Positions 1 to 16,063 of a stretch of 64,000 bases of DNA are shown here, piece by piece. The stretch covers positions 769,001 to 833,000 of the forward strand of contig JAMWET010003602.1 in NCBI GenBank assembly GCA_024036415.1, given 5' to 3'. Position numbers and translations under genes: made by a program. The notes below the pieces were generated by a model. The model was not told where the DNA came from and did no database searches. It saw only the letters and a list, made by a program, of their open reading frames with translations. Numbering within the stretch: position 1 is the first letter of the stretch; each line of letters begins with the position of its first letter. Origin of the DNA: Prochilodus magdalenae. Taxonomy: Eukaryota; Chordata; Actinopteri; Characiformes; Prochilodontidae.

Positions 1-94
1 AAATATATAGATAGAATAGATAGAATTGGCTGTATTTAGTGTGTCTACAGTAGTGAGTGTCTGATGCTCTGCTTAGGGAGGCACCGGTTGTAGA

Positions 95-146
<52 letters not shown>

Positions 147-662
147 ATTTAACACATAATTAAAAAGAATACAGAGAGCTCTTCCTTATGATGAATTTGT
201 TGATGTTCAAAGAAAAACATGCATCTCAATTTTTGTCTGTTATTACTTTTATGCATCATTTGACAGAAGCTGCCGTTTACACTGTGTGAGGATTTCATGG
301 TATATGTATACACAGAAATGGCCCAAAACTGCTTAGTCTTGAGCACACTTGTTTATATTAATAACACGAAAACAAAAAATGCTTTACTGGCATTTGTGCT
401 AAAGGCTAGAGTAATAGTTACTTTCGACTGCAGCTGTGAACTATGGACACCTTCATTTTTTGTCTATCATCTCAAATCACCTTCTTCTCAATGACTAAGA
501 CAGAAAGTATTTTCCGCAGAGTGTGAACTGAATTGTGGTTTTGTGGGTTAAGTTAATTGGTATGTGGACAGATAAGGCTTGCTTGTCGATCTCAACACAT
601 TTAAGGTCAACAAACCTCAGCAGCATGCAATGCTGTGGCGCAATAATGCAGGTAAATCATAC
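1..662 (-). other. ATAT1 intron (left edge of window)
   Basis: Follows the exon 6 donor of ATAT1 and is probably intronic. It contains a GT microsatellite at 96-144. I looked for the next expected exon, which should encode VNNF, and did not find it, so it should lie beyond position 1. Confidence 0.6.
96..144. repeat. (GT)n microsatellite
   Basis: Uninterrupted GT dinucleotide run of about 49 bases, inside the presumed ATAT1 intron. Confidence 0.95.
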
Positions 663-5952
<5,290 letters not shown>

Positions 5953-5956
5953 CGCA

Positions 5957-6006
5957 GAGAGAGAGAGAAAGGGAGAAGGAGAGAGAGAGAGAGAGATAGA
6001 GAGAGA
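5957..6006. repeat. (AG)n tract, CT-rich on the ATAT1 sense strand
   Basis: An imperfect AG run immediately upstream of the ATAT1 start codon. On the sense strand it reads as a CT-rich 5' leader ending a few bases before ATG. Confidence 0.85.
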
Positions 6007-6169
6007 GCTAAAGGAGATAAAGACTGGAGGACAGAAAGCTCAGACCTGCAGCAGCTCTAAAGACCATCAGACGGAGCTTCACCCACATCACCACCAGATT
6101 CTCACTGCATCCTGCACCAAATACGCCGAAGACAAGCAGCTGATCCTGCAAGATGGTCTAATATCGAGA

Positions 6170-6530
6170 CACAGGATGGATGTAGTCATGCCCGCTGTAG
6201 CGCGGCGCTCTGAGCGCTGCTGCTCGCCTGCATTGTGCTCCTCCTGCTGCTGTCAGTCCCTTCAAACAGCGCGATTCAGATTTAGGATCAGCGCTAAACA
6301 CACGCAGCTTGCACGGTTTCCTGTGAAGGCTGCAGCGCTTCGTCACGGCTAGCCGAGTTACACACAACACCAGCACGTTTCTCTGACCTTGTCCGGATTT
6401 GTAGCTCCGGTAATAATAATAAAGAAAACGCCCAAACTGCTTCAATCAGAGAATAAACGTCCGTCTGTAATCCGCCTCACTTCCGCTTCCTCTTAGCAAC
6501 CGAGAGCCGTGTTTACATAGCAACACAAAC
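6170..6530 (-). promoter_or_regulatory. Probable ATAT1 promoter and 5' leader with X-box-like site
   Basis: GC- and CpG-rich compared with its surroundings, upstream of the ATAT1 start codon. It contains ACTTCCG-type ETS sites near 6479-6493. GTTTACATAGCAAC at 6511-6524 resembles the RFX X-box (GTNRCC, spacer, RGYAAC), with one half exact and the other degenerate. The transcription start is not determined. The promoter role is inferred from position. Confidence 0.5.
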
Positions 6531-6689
6531 ACTTCTAATCTAGTCAACCTTATTTCACACTAATCTGACGGATTATTAAACAATCTATATCATACATACA
6601 CTGATAACAGGAGAAGGAAACGAACTATTTTCAGTTGTACTCACACGCCGCTGCATAATAAAACACTTTCAGACACTGTGGAGAAAAAA

Positions 6690-7260
6690 AAGGCATGCAG
6701 CAGCATTGTGCTCACTCGCAATACTTTTGCACACTCTTGCAAATGTTTTGTGTTCTCTTGTAAATTCCGTTGAATTTTTGCAAGAGAATACAAAGTTATT
6801 GCAAGAGAACGCAAAATTGAGGGACGGCAAAACTATTTTAGGATCATGCAAAACTGTGGAATACAAAATTATTTCAAAAGAACGCAAAACTAAGAGAATG
6901 CAAGAAAAATTAAGATAATACAAAACTAAAGAATACAAAATTCTGCAAGAGAACACAAAACTGAGAGAATGGAAAATTCTCAGACAACAAGAAAATAATA
7001 GGGATGCAAAGTAATTGCATAAAAATGCAAAATTGACCATATGCCACATTATTGCAGGAGAACCCAAAAATGAGGAATGGAAAGTTATTGCAAGAGAATG
7101 CAAAAGTGAGAAATACTAAATCATTGCAAAAGAATGCAAAATTGAGGAAATAGAAATTTCTGCCAAGACAACATAAAATAGAGGGAATGCAAAGTCGTTG
7201 CAAGAAAATGCACAACTGAGAAAATGCTAAATTATTGTAAGGACATAGGAAATCATTGCG
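6690..7260. repeat. Degenerate tandem repeat, period about 36-39 bp (ATTGCAAGAGAATGC type)
   Basis: About 14 imperfect copies of a unit built from ATTGCAAGAGAATGCAAAAT followed by a TGAGGGAATGCAAAG-like half. Because the period is near a multiple of three, the minus strand stays open for 144 codons, giving a repeating NFAFSCNN-like peptide that I regard as an artefact. Related arrays flank the snoRNA host copies at 10925-11160 and 17920-18190. Confidence 0.75.
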
Positions 7261-7808
7261 AGGGACAAGACAAAAGACAACTGAAGCTAAAATTATTGTA
7301 CTTCATTCAGTATCTTCCAATATTTTATACCTAACTTTGTTTTTGAGAAACGTCAGGTTCAACATCAGATTTATGATGTGCTCCTAAACTACAGAACCGA
7401 ATTGCACTGTTCTTCTGAAAATTCACTTCCATGGATTACATAGAATCTAACCCTGTCTTCTTATTTGGGATTTGGTCTTTGAAAAGGACATACATATATG
7501 ATCAAAAAGCATCAAACTGAGGAAATTTACAACTGAGCGAAATCAAAACAGACAACAAATATAACCATCACAAATAAGGTCATTAGATGAGGAACCGAGG
7601 CTACATACTTCTATACCGTTTCTGTATTCTGCAGCTACAGTTGAATCTATAGAACATCTTATAATACTGGATCCATACCAATAGCAAATAAACTATATAT
7701 CTATAGAGATAAATAACTGACTAAAAATTCAACAGCAAAAATCTGTGTTCTTTCTCAAAATATATATATATATAATTATAAAATGTAAATAATATAATAT
7801 AAAATAAA

Positions 7809-7901
<93 letters not shown>

Positions 7902-8224
7902 CACCCTACAGTAATATACACTATATAAATACATTTTACATTTATTCATAATATATATATGTTTTTTAATATATTTTGTCATTTTTGTATATGGTCTATT
8001 TTAATAATTGCATTTAGCATTTATAGCTGTGGAATATTACAATAACATAATAACACAACATAATAAGCTTCGTGTAATCATGAATAATTCGACTTTCAAT
8101 AGATGAAATGCATTGCATAAATAATACAACAATAATCTTATAAATAATAAGTGAATAATCGGATAAATAATAGAAGTCTGCTCATCGATGTTGATTTTTA
8201 ATCAGGCACTTTCTTTGCAACTAA
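7261..8224. other. AT-rich spacer between repeat array and snoRNA host gene
   Basis: No gene seen. It contains a long TA microsatellite and segments similar to those preceding the host copies at 12180-12700 and 15220-15730. Confidence 0.6.
7817..7898. repeat. (TA)n microsatellite
   Basis: About 80 bases of uninterrupted TA. Confidence 0.95.
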
Positions 8225-8275
8225 ATCAGGACCAATATAAAGGCCCGCCCCAGACAGCTAGCCCTCTCTCTGTGA
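8225..8275 (+). promoter_or_regulatory. Core promoter of snoRNA host gene: TATA box and 5'TOP-like start
   Basis: TATAAAG at 8236-8242 is followed 26 bases later by GCCCTCTCTCTG at 8261-8272, a pyrimidine start typical of 5'TOP transcripts such as ribosomal-protein and snoRNA host genes. The same arrangement is kept at 12754/12779 and 15779/15804 in the two copies, which supports its function. Confidence 0.65.
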
Positions 8276-8956
8276 GTGTTACACGTGGAGAGGAGGTGGG
8301 TGTTCAGTTTATGGCTGTATCGTGAATGGCGGATTTTATCTATACAGTAATTTTTTATAAGTTCTTTTTCTGATTTTATCTTTCATTGGATTTGGTATGT
8401 GGGAGTTTCACTTGTTAGAAAGCTGAAACAGCTGTAGGGTGTATGTGTTTTTATAATAGTCGCTAAGTTAGCCTAGCCAAGTTAGCTTATTTTCGCCAGC
8501 TTCGTGTTCGAAATATCTGATCCATCTTAAATGTCCACGTACCAGAATGTAACTAATGCATCATTTAAGGTCGAACTAACGATTCAAATATGAAGCTGGT
8601 GAATAGGAAGGCAAGTTGATGGAGGGCCTCTACCTCGTGGGTTAATACTAGCAGACTACGGCCTCGTGGCTGGCCTGCTTATGTTTTGCCCTCCACCTTA
8701 AATAGTGAAGCAGTAACATACGTTTGCACAATTTAAGGTTGAACGGGAGAATTGCAGCAAGTGACTGGAAAGGAGGAACTTGAGGCTCCCTGAAATGATA
8801 ACGTTTGGGTTTTTTAAACTTTGCAGGCCATCAGATTTCTAACTCGTGCTTTTCTTCATGTTTCCTTGTAGGTTCAGATATGGACATCCACTGCAGATGT
8901 TTTGAACATGGTAAGTTGAGATGTGATTAAAGTTGCTACCTGTACCTCGTGCTGAA

Positions 8957-9024
8957 CCTGTGAGGATGATTCCTTAGACTAGAGTCTCTGATTCTTACAT
9001 GAAGCTCTTCAGTGCGCTGAACAT
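8957..9024 (+). ncRNA. SNORD52: Box C/D snoRNA, SNORD52-like copy 1
   Basis: Box C variant AGGATGA at 8963-8969, box D CTGA at 9017-9020, D' box CTGA directly after GACTAGAGTCT. The guide AGACTAGAGTC is complementary to GACUCUAGUCU of 28S rRNA. The fifth base upstream of D' pairs with the U that human U52 directs for methylation (Um3904; site name from memory). It ends about 74 bases before the next 3' splice site. Box C has one mismatch to RUGAUGA. Confidence 0.7.
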
Positions 9025-9419
9025 GTTCTGCTGTTACTGCTGTAGAGCTTAAGGTGAAACTGTCCTTATGGAAACATTAAAGGCTGTTTCTTTTGCAGGC
9101 TTTACTGAAAACTACTTGACTTGGACTGAAGAGGTCACATAGCATATTTTAACAGTTACTTGGTGAGTTTTGAAGCTTGTTGGCCCTTTCAGCTCCTGTC
9201 TCTTGGACAGGGGCCTTCTCAGTGCTTATTCCAATGTTTGGGAGAAATGAAGAATTGCTAAAAGACTGTGCTGTTGCTGTTTTTTCTTATTTAAGATGTT
9301 TTACTTTTCTCAGCAGGGAAGTTGCTTGATTTGATGCAGTGCTGCATGGTGCTCTAAGGCCAGCTGAGGTTCTGACTGAGGTGAGGATTGTTTGGGTTGT
9401 GAACAGTGTTAATTTCATG

Positions 9420-9486
9420 CCTGTGTAATGATTCATCAGACTAGAGTCTCTGAGAACATGATGTCGTTTAAAGTGCACTGAACACA
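9420..9486 (+). ncRNA. SNORD52: Box C/D snoRNA, SNORD52-like copy 2
   Basis: Box C variant GTAATGA at 9425-9431, guide CAGACTAGAGTC followed by T and D' CTGA, C' ATGATGT, and box D CTGA at 9478-9481. The flanks TGTGT and ACACA can form a terminal stem. The guide pairs with 12 bases of 28S rRNA, the same site as copy 1. The rest of the RNA differs from copy 1, so the two look like diverged duplicates. Confidence 0.75.
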
Positions 9487-9643
9487 CAGCTCTACTGCAG
9501 TAGTGGTGTAGTTGAAATAAAGTTGTGGTTAATTAGTGTTCTTTCCTCACCAGGTCAGGCTGGCAAGATGGCTGGGATATGTACCAGGACTGCAGAAGCT
9601 CACCCAGTAAGTGCTAATCACCCTTATTGGCTGTTGGAGTTTG

Positions 9644-9716
9644 AGTGTTAATGATGAGTTGCTTTTTCGGTTCAGCTGAAAATACATGAAGCTTTCTCGC
9701 AGCGCACTGAAACACT
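9644..9716 (+). ncRNA. SNORD48: Box C/D snoRNA, SNORD48-like
   Basis: Perfect box C ATGATGA at 9651-9657, box D CTGA at 9707-9710, D' CTGA at 9676-9679, and a 6-bp terminal stem AGTGTT/AACACT (9644-9649 with 9711-9716). The D guide contains GCAGCGC one base before CTGA, as I recall for human U48, whose target is a 28S cytidine. It sits in the last intron, 67 bases before the 3' splice site. C/D class is firm, the U48 name less so. Confidence 0.7.
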
Positions 9717-9920
9717 GACCTGTAAATCAGATGGAAACTCTGCTTTTACTCTGAAGCTTAACTTGTGAATATTTGTCTTGTAGGGTGGAGTCTGTGCTGG
9801 AGAGGGGATGTGCTGAGCATGGAGTTCTGCACCTCCAAATTTGAAGAAAGTTAATATGGCCTGTACTGTGTACTCTGTATTGGTCAGCTGGTTCAAATAA
9901 AGCTCTGAATTGATGAAGTT

Positions 9921-10249
9921 GGTTTGCGTTTTCATTGCATGTTAACTGTTGAGAAGCTGCAAAAGATTACTTTTCAAACTTTGTGGTCAAACATGTTTGG
10001 GCTAATGAGCATTTGGGGTGTTTCTGGGGTCCAGTCCTTTTGTGCCATGTGAACAAGTACAGGTAGAGCTTGGCTTGGGAGTATATTTGAAGGTCAATGC
10101 TTTAGTACTTAATCCAGTGGAGGGCTGAAGGGAGGAGCTTTTACTAGGGGTTGTGGGGGGGGTTGCATGGTTTGTGTACTTTGTCCATCACTGTATATCA
10201 CTAGCAAATCTTTTGGTGTTTATGCTTGTTTTGTTTAAATTCCTATTGT
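9921..10249. other. Downstream flank of host gene
   Basis: No gene recognised. G-rich stretch near 10146-10166. Parts match the flanks downstream of the host copies at 13640-13800 and 16680-16850. Confidence 0.5.
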
Positions 10250-10920
10250 CGCAGTTAGCATGCCTGTGTGCTAAACCATATGTTCAATGGAGCCATCATT
10301 CAGTTTATGGCCAGACGGTGCTTTTTCCTGAAATGACTTAAGATGTTACCATTATTTTATAAATATGGTTTGATTCTAAAATTAGATACATTATATTAGT
10401 GTATTTAGAAGAAACACAAACCAGTCTTTTAATGAGGAGGATGGGCAAGGGTTTTACAGTAAATTACATATACTTTAAAATGATATATAAATCTGTAGCC
10501 AATTAAATTTAATCAGTGGATCTTTCAGTATCAGAACTGATAAGTGTGAATCACAATTTGATATCAAATTAAAAGCTTATGACCAGGTTACATGACGTCA
10601 ATGTGAAGCGAGCCACATTTGTAGAGGTAAAGTTTGCTGTTGTAGCATTTGGCTAACTAGTTAACAAACTGGGCTAACTGACACTGGATGAGAACGCCAA
10701 TGTAGCTAATAAACAAGTGCATCTTTTCTGGAATCGTGACTTAATTTAAAGGATTCTATACAGCAGTGTAGTGTCGCTAGAAGCTGGAGCCTTGGCATTT
10801 TAAGTGAATAGTTTAACCGATAAACCATAGTTTTATCTTATTTAGGTTCATTAGATATGTTAGTCAATGTTATTGATATTGTGTCCAAAACCAGTAAAAG
10901 TTAAAAATTGCAGTTAAAGT
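10250..10920 (+). repeat. Duplicated fragment of the C6orf47 upstream region
   Basis: Collinear with about 18430-19500, just upstream of C6orf47. Shared blocks include GCATGCCTGTGTGCTAAA, CAGGTTACATGACGTCAA (CRE octamer TGACGTCA at 10593-10600), GTTTGCTGTTGTAGCA and AGTGTCGCTAGAAGCTGGA. This fragment is not followed by a C6orf47 coding copy. Confidence 0.75.
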
Positions 10921-10924
10921 AACC

Positions 10925-11160
10925 AAGAAACTCAGTTATTGCAAGAGAATGCAGAATTGAGGGAATAGAAAATTATACCAAGACAACACAAAACTGAGGA
11001 AGCATATAATTATTGACAGAATGCAAAAATATTACAAGAGAACAAAATTGAGGGAATACAAAACTACTGCAAGATACTGCAACGTTCAAGGAAAATAAAA
11101 TAATTGCAAGAAAACACAAAATTTTGAAAATGCTAAATTAGTGCGAGATGAGAAATCATT
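10925..11160. repeat. Degenerate tandem repeat (ATTGCAAGAGAATGC type), second array
   Basis: Same unit family as 6690-7260, with TTATTGCAAGAGAATGCAGA at its left end. It ends in a flank shared with 18190-18260. Confidence 0.7.
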
Positions 11161-13023
11161 GTTAGCATCAAAGGCAGGCAAAATTACTGTTAAGGTGAAA
11201 GGTCCTTGGAATAAGTCAACAGATTCATGACTTCATTCTTGAAATGCAGAACTGAATTTCACTGCTTTGAAAATCAATGTACGAGAATCACATAGCATCA
11301 CATTGGTCTTTGATAAGTCCTGGTCAAGCACTGTGGACTTCGTCCCTCAGGCTATACAAGAAGTCCACAGAGATGGTTTGGACAAAGTTTATAACACACA
11401 GTTAATAATACGTTTGAGAAATGTGCACATACACAACAGGTAACAATACTAGACAGCACAGACAAAACAAATATGGACAGATTTAAAACGTTGAGCAGTA
11501 GAAAAATATGAGCATTTAGAAAAATATAAAATATTGCACATTGTATACAATGGTGTTTTATTGCACAAGATAAACATGGTATTAACATTGTATCAACACT
11601 GTAACAGTATAAAGATTAAACTATATTTTGTACAATGGACATATGCATTGGTATTATTGCACAGTGTAATAGGAAATGTAAACTGAAAGTAGTGAGCTGA
11701 TGTAAAGTGCTTCCAAGAACCACTGAAACACAAAATATAGCTGTATTTGAACACATGAGTTTATATAGTACATAATAATGTTAATGTGGTCAATTCAGAG
11801 TGTGTACAGCAGTCCTGAAAGGTCAACACGTGGTACTGTTCATTGTTAAAGGGAGTTGATGTTCTGTTGGGGGAAGATGAGGGCTCTGCAAAGAAAAACA
11901 ACTGTCTTCAAAGTGGTAACTTTACAGGAGAGGGCACAAACCTCCTTTAATGAGGGTTTACACAGCAGCTTCTGTGTTCAAATGATGCATTCACGTAAAT
12001 ACCGACATAAGTGGAGACACATGGACACTGGATAAGGAAGACGTATGTGCAAAGACACTCTTTGTGTGCATGTGTGTCAGGTGTTCAACAGTTCAGGTAG
12101 TCCAGCAAGATAAATTAAGATCAGACTCTATACACATTCAAAAGGACAAAAGTTTATTCATTTTGAATACAGATTTTCAGAAATGATCAGGAAACATCAA
12201 CCAAATAAAACTACAAATTAAAACAGACAAGAAACGTAACAGTCACACAACAGGTCACTCCAATAGGATGCAAGATGTGGAACCGAGACTACTTACTTCT
12301 GCATTCTGTCTGTAATTTGCAACTACAGCTCCCTTCCAGCAGGGTCTAAAGGTTGAAAGGGCTGACGTTGGTTATATAAAGCACTGTAACAGCTTATGAC
12401 CTTATGATATTTTAGATCCATACCATTAGCAGATAAACTATATATCTGTAAAAATAACTCCTGTATAATAATATAGCCTATATTTTATATATATTATATA
12501 TAGCCTGTAAATTCTATATAGTCTATTTTAATAATTGACTAATTTGCATTGGAACCAGCTGTTGAATATTATAATATGTATAATATATATAATAATATAT
12601 TAATAACCATGAACATGAAATATCATGAAATGTTCGACCTTTAGTGGATGAAATGCATCACATAAATAATAAAACATCCTGTAAATAATAGAAGTCTGTG
12701 TATCAGTGTTGATTTTTAAGCAGGCACTTTCTCTGCCTCTAAATCAAGATCCCTATAAAGGTCCGCCCAGATTATCAGCCCTCTGTCTGTGTTCTGCACT
12801 TGCTAAGAAAGTGGGTGTTGAGTTTGTGGCTGCTGAGTTTATGGTGGGTTTTACTTTTAGAACTGAACACACAGGTCGACTGCAGTATTGGTGTAGTGGA
12901 AATCAAAGTAGGGTTAGTTAGTGTTCTTTCACACCAGGTCCGTCTGGCAGGAGGGCGTATGTACCAGGGCTACAGAAGCTCATCCAGTAAGTGCTGATCG
13001 ACCTCACTGGGTCTTGGTGTTTG

Positions 13024-13093
13024 AGTGTTAATGATGATCTTTTTTTCAGTTTTGCTGAAATTACATGAAGCTTTCTCGCCGCGCTGAAACACT
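13024..13093 (+). ncRNA. Box C/D snoRNA, SNORD48-like copy in unit 2
   Basis: Box C ATGATGA at 13031-13037, box D CTGA at 13084-13087, D' CTGA, and terminal stem AGTGTT/AACACT intact. Against the copy at 9644 the D guide changes from CTCGCAGCGCA to CTCGCCGCG: two bases lost and one changed next to box D, which shifts the guide register. It ends about 70 bases before a 3' splice site. Confidence 0.6.
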
Positions 13094-13217
13094 GAACTGT
13101 GAATCAGACGGGAACTCTGCTTTTATTTAAATGTTTAACTTGTGAATGTGTGTCTTGTAGGATGGAGTTGGCACTGTGGTGGAGGAGAATGGATTGTGCT
13201 GAACATGGAGTTCTGCA

Positions 13218-13560
13218 TAGTGAACACAGTACTTCTGTGTGATCGGTATTCCTGTAACTGGTATAAGAGATTCTGTGCAATATCTGTACAACATATTTCA
13301 CTAACTGTGCAAAATATATATATATATGTGTGTGTGTATGTGTGTGTGTGTGTGTGTGTGTAATTACACATGTATAATTATATATTGGTAAAGTTTATTT
13401 CTGCCAAACAATAGAGATTTATTCATTTCTATAATTTCTTATTTTGTATTTTCTATAACTTCTATACTTTTGTCTACCTCATGCTCTGTATCGGTATATG
13501 CTGCTGTAACAATGTGAATTTCCTCATTCCGGATAATAAAAGGCTATCTTATCTTAAACA
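13218..13560 (+). mobile_element. LINE 3' tail inserted in host copy 2
   Basis: Interrupts the last exon after TTCTGCA. It ends GGATAATAAAAGGC then a CTTATCTTA-type tail, as in fish non-LTR elements. Related to 36440-36775. Contains TA and TG microsatellites at 13317-13361. Confidence 0.6.
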
Positions 13561-14176
13561 CGATTTGAAGAAAGTCATTTATGACCTGTACTGTGGACTC
13601 TGTACTGGTAGCTGGTGCAAATAAAGCTTTGAATTAATCATTAGTTATTTGAGTTTTCCTAGTTTGAATGTTAACCGGTTTGAGATTAAGTTTGACATTT
13701 AGCAGTCGAGCTTGTTTGGTCTAAATGAGTATTTGGGTTTAAGTGATTAAGGTGATTTGTTTGGGGTGTTTCTGAGGTCCATTACTTTGTACTCTGTACT
13801 TTGTACCTGTTCTATACATACTGTTCCACGGGTAGAGCATATTGGTCAAGGGTCTGGAAAATATTAATGTTATGAGGAATGGCACCCAGCTAGTTTTGTT
13901 CTATCAGAATGTTCTCTGCAAAATGTTTCCAGAATTATTACAGTGCTGTGTGGTGGTTTGGTTAATCAGGTCACTTAAAAGCGTTTTTACTTTTATTTAT
14001 GTATTTCTATATTTTTCCAAAATTCCTGTAAAGTAAGCTGAACATTTACGTTTTGATGTGAAATTGTTTATACTGTAGGGAAGCTTGGGTCTCTCATGTC
14101 TTTTTTTGTGGTAGTGGTAGGAACCAGGAGTCTACTGTACAAATAAACTATAGTATAATATAACTATATAGTATAT

Positions 14177-14185
14177 ATATATATG

Positions 14186-14234
<49 letters not shown>
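14177..14234. repeat. (TA)n microsatellite
   Basis: Long in copy A and short at the equivalent place in copy B (17215-17230), which explains much of the length difference between the two duplicates. Confidence 0.9.
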
Positions 14235-14242
<8 letters not shown>

Positions 14243-16063
14243 CATTAATTTATATTATGATGTTTTCCATGTATCCCTCTAGTGTGAATGGATCAAAAAA
14301 CATATAAGATCAAAACTACAGTATGTGCCAAACACCATACAGGTAAATTACCTGTAAAAGCTCTGACTCGTTAGGGACCTCGGATACACTTGTGCACCAC
14401 AACATAATATAAAGCTTAGCAACGTAACAAACAAACTCACTGATACAGTGAAATCATGCTAATCAGCGTTACTAAAGTACTTTTATTATGAAAACGGGAC
14501 TTTTATATTGCGTTAGACATTAGTTATGTCGTCTTTCAAATAATATTACTACTAAATTGGCTAAGTGCGTTTATGTATGAATAAAATAAAACACACAATT
14601 TAGTACATAAATATCCTGAAGTTGGAATTTTTTTGCAATTTTTTTGACATTGTTTTTTAATTTTAAATTTAATTTTAATTTGAATGCATTTTAATTTAAA
14701 AGATCATATACAGGTGTGTAGTGTCGCTAGAAGCTGGAGCCTCGACATTTTAAGTGCTTCCAAGAACCACTGAAACACAAAATATAGCTGTATTTGAACA
14801 CATGAGTTTATATAGTACATAATAATGTTAATGTGGTCAATTCAGAGTGTGTACAGCAGTCCTGAAAGGTCAACACGTAGTACTGTTCATTGTAAAAGGG
14901 AGTTGATGTTCTGTGGGGGAAGATGAGGGCTTCAAAGTGGTAACTTTACAGGAGAGGGCAAAAACCTCCTTTAATGAGGGTTTACACAGCAGCTTCTGTG
15001 TTCAAATGATGCATTCACATAAATATCGACATAAGTGGAGACACATGGACACTGGATAGGGAAGACGTATGTGCAAAGACATTCTTTGTGTGCATGTGTG
15101 TCAGGTGTTCAACAGTTCAGGTAGTCCAGCAAGATAAATTAAGATCAGACTCTATAGACATTCAAAAGGACAAAAGTTTATTCATTTTGAATACAGATTT
15201 TCAGAAATGATCAGGAAACATCAACCAAATAAAACTACAAATTAAAACAGACAAGAAACGTAACAGTCACACAACAGGTCACTCCAATAGGATGCAAGAT
15301 GTGGAACCGAGACTACTTACTTCTGCATTCTGTCTGTAATTTGCAACTACAGCTCCCTTCCAGCAGGGTCTAAAGGTTGAAAGGGCTGACGTTGGTTATA
15401 TAAAGCACTGTAACAGCTTATGACCTTATGATATTTTAGATCCATACCATTAGCAGATAAACTATATATCTGTAAAAATAACTCCTGTATAATAATATAG
15501 CCTATATTTTATATATATTATATATAGCCTGTAAATTCTATATAGTCTATTTTATATAATTGACTAATTTGCATTGGAACCAGCTGTTGAATATTATAAT
15601 ATGTATAATATATATAATAATATATTAATAACCATGAACATGAAATATCATGAAACGTTTGACCTTTAGTGGATGAAATGCATCACATAAATAATAAAAC
15701 ATCCTGTAAATAATAGAAGTCTGTGTATCAGTGTTGATTTTTAAGCAGGCACTTTCTCTGCCTCTAAATCAAGATCCCTATAAAGGTCCGCCCAGATTAT
15801 CAGCCCTCTGTCTGTGTTCTGCACTTGCTAAGAAAGTGGGTGTTGAGTTTGTGGCTGCTGAGTTTATGGCTGCTGAGTTTATGGTGGGTTTTACTTTTAG
15901 AACTGAACACACAGGTCGACTGCAGTATTGGTGTAGTGGAAATCAAAGTAGGGTTAGTTAGTGTTCTTTCACACCAGGTCCAGCTGGCAGGAGGGCGTAT
16001 GTACCAGGGCTACAGAAGCTCATCCAGTAAGTGCTGATCGACCTCACTGGGTCTTGGTGTTTG

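Larger units (their letters stand above)
8262..9920 (+). ncRNA. SNHG32: snoRNA host gene, SNHG32 (C6orf48)-like, five exons
   Basis: Inferred exons are 8262-8295, 8872-8910, 9099-9162, 9554-9606 and 9784 to about 9920. Introns have GT/AG borders (GTGGGT, GTAAGT, GTGAGT, GTAAGT) and good pyrimidine tracts. The polyA signal AATAAA is at 9896-9901. No long reading frame runs through the exons, as expected for a host whose product is in its introns. Introns 2, 3 and 4 each hold one box C/D snoRNA ending about 65-76 bases before the 3' splice site, the spacing usual for intronic C/D snoRNAs. Human SNHG32 hosts SNORD48 and SNORD52 in the MHC class III region, not far from C6orf47, and here the C6orf47 orthologue is the next gene. 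Gene identity rests on snoRNA content and linkage. The exon 1 donor is the least certain; an alternative is at about 8396. Confidence 0.7.
12754..13645 (+). pseudogene. snoRNA host gene copy 2 (internally deleted, may still be transcribed)
   Basis: Retains TATAAAG at 12754-12760, start CCCTCTGTCTG at 12779, a short first exon with donor GTGGGT at 12811, an exon at 12938-12986 with good splice sites, a last exon from 13161 and AATAAA at 13620-13625. Compared with 8262-9920 it lacks everything from intron 1 to box D of the second SNORD52-like RNA, so only the SNORD48-like RNA remains. A LINE tail of about 340 bases is inserted in the last exon. Whether it is transcribed is unknown; the intact signals leave it possible. 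Confidence 0.65.
11705..14751 (+). repeat. Tandem segmental duplication, copy A (about 3.05 kb)
   Basis: Nearly identical, base by base, to 14752-17750, apart from microsatellite length changes and small indels such as a 15-base insertion in copy B near 15866. Contains host-gene copy 2. Confidence 0.95.

Noticed and set aside
6669..7103. 144-codon open frame on the minus strand with repeating NFAFSCNN-like peptide
   Set aside because: It is the translation of the degenerate tandem array whose period is near a multiple of three, with no conserved domain.
7721..7982. Open frames of repeated Ile-Tyr (also at 23541-23786)
   Set aside because: Pure translation of TA microsatellites.
12706..12921. 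71-codon frame and its 76-codon twin at 15731
   Set aside because: They span the promoter, first exon and intron of the snoRNA host copies; repeated only because the region is duplicated.
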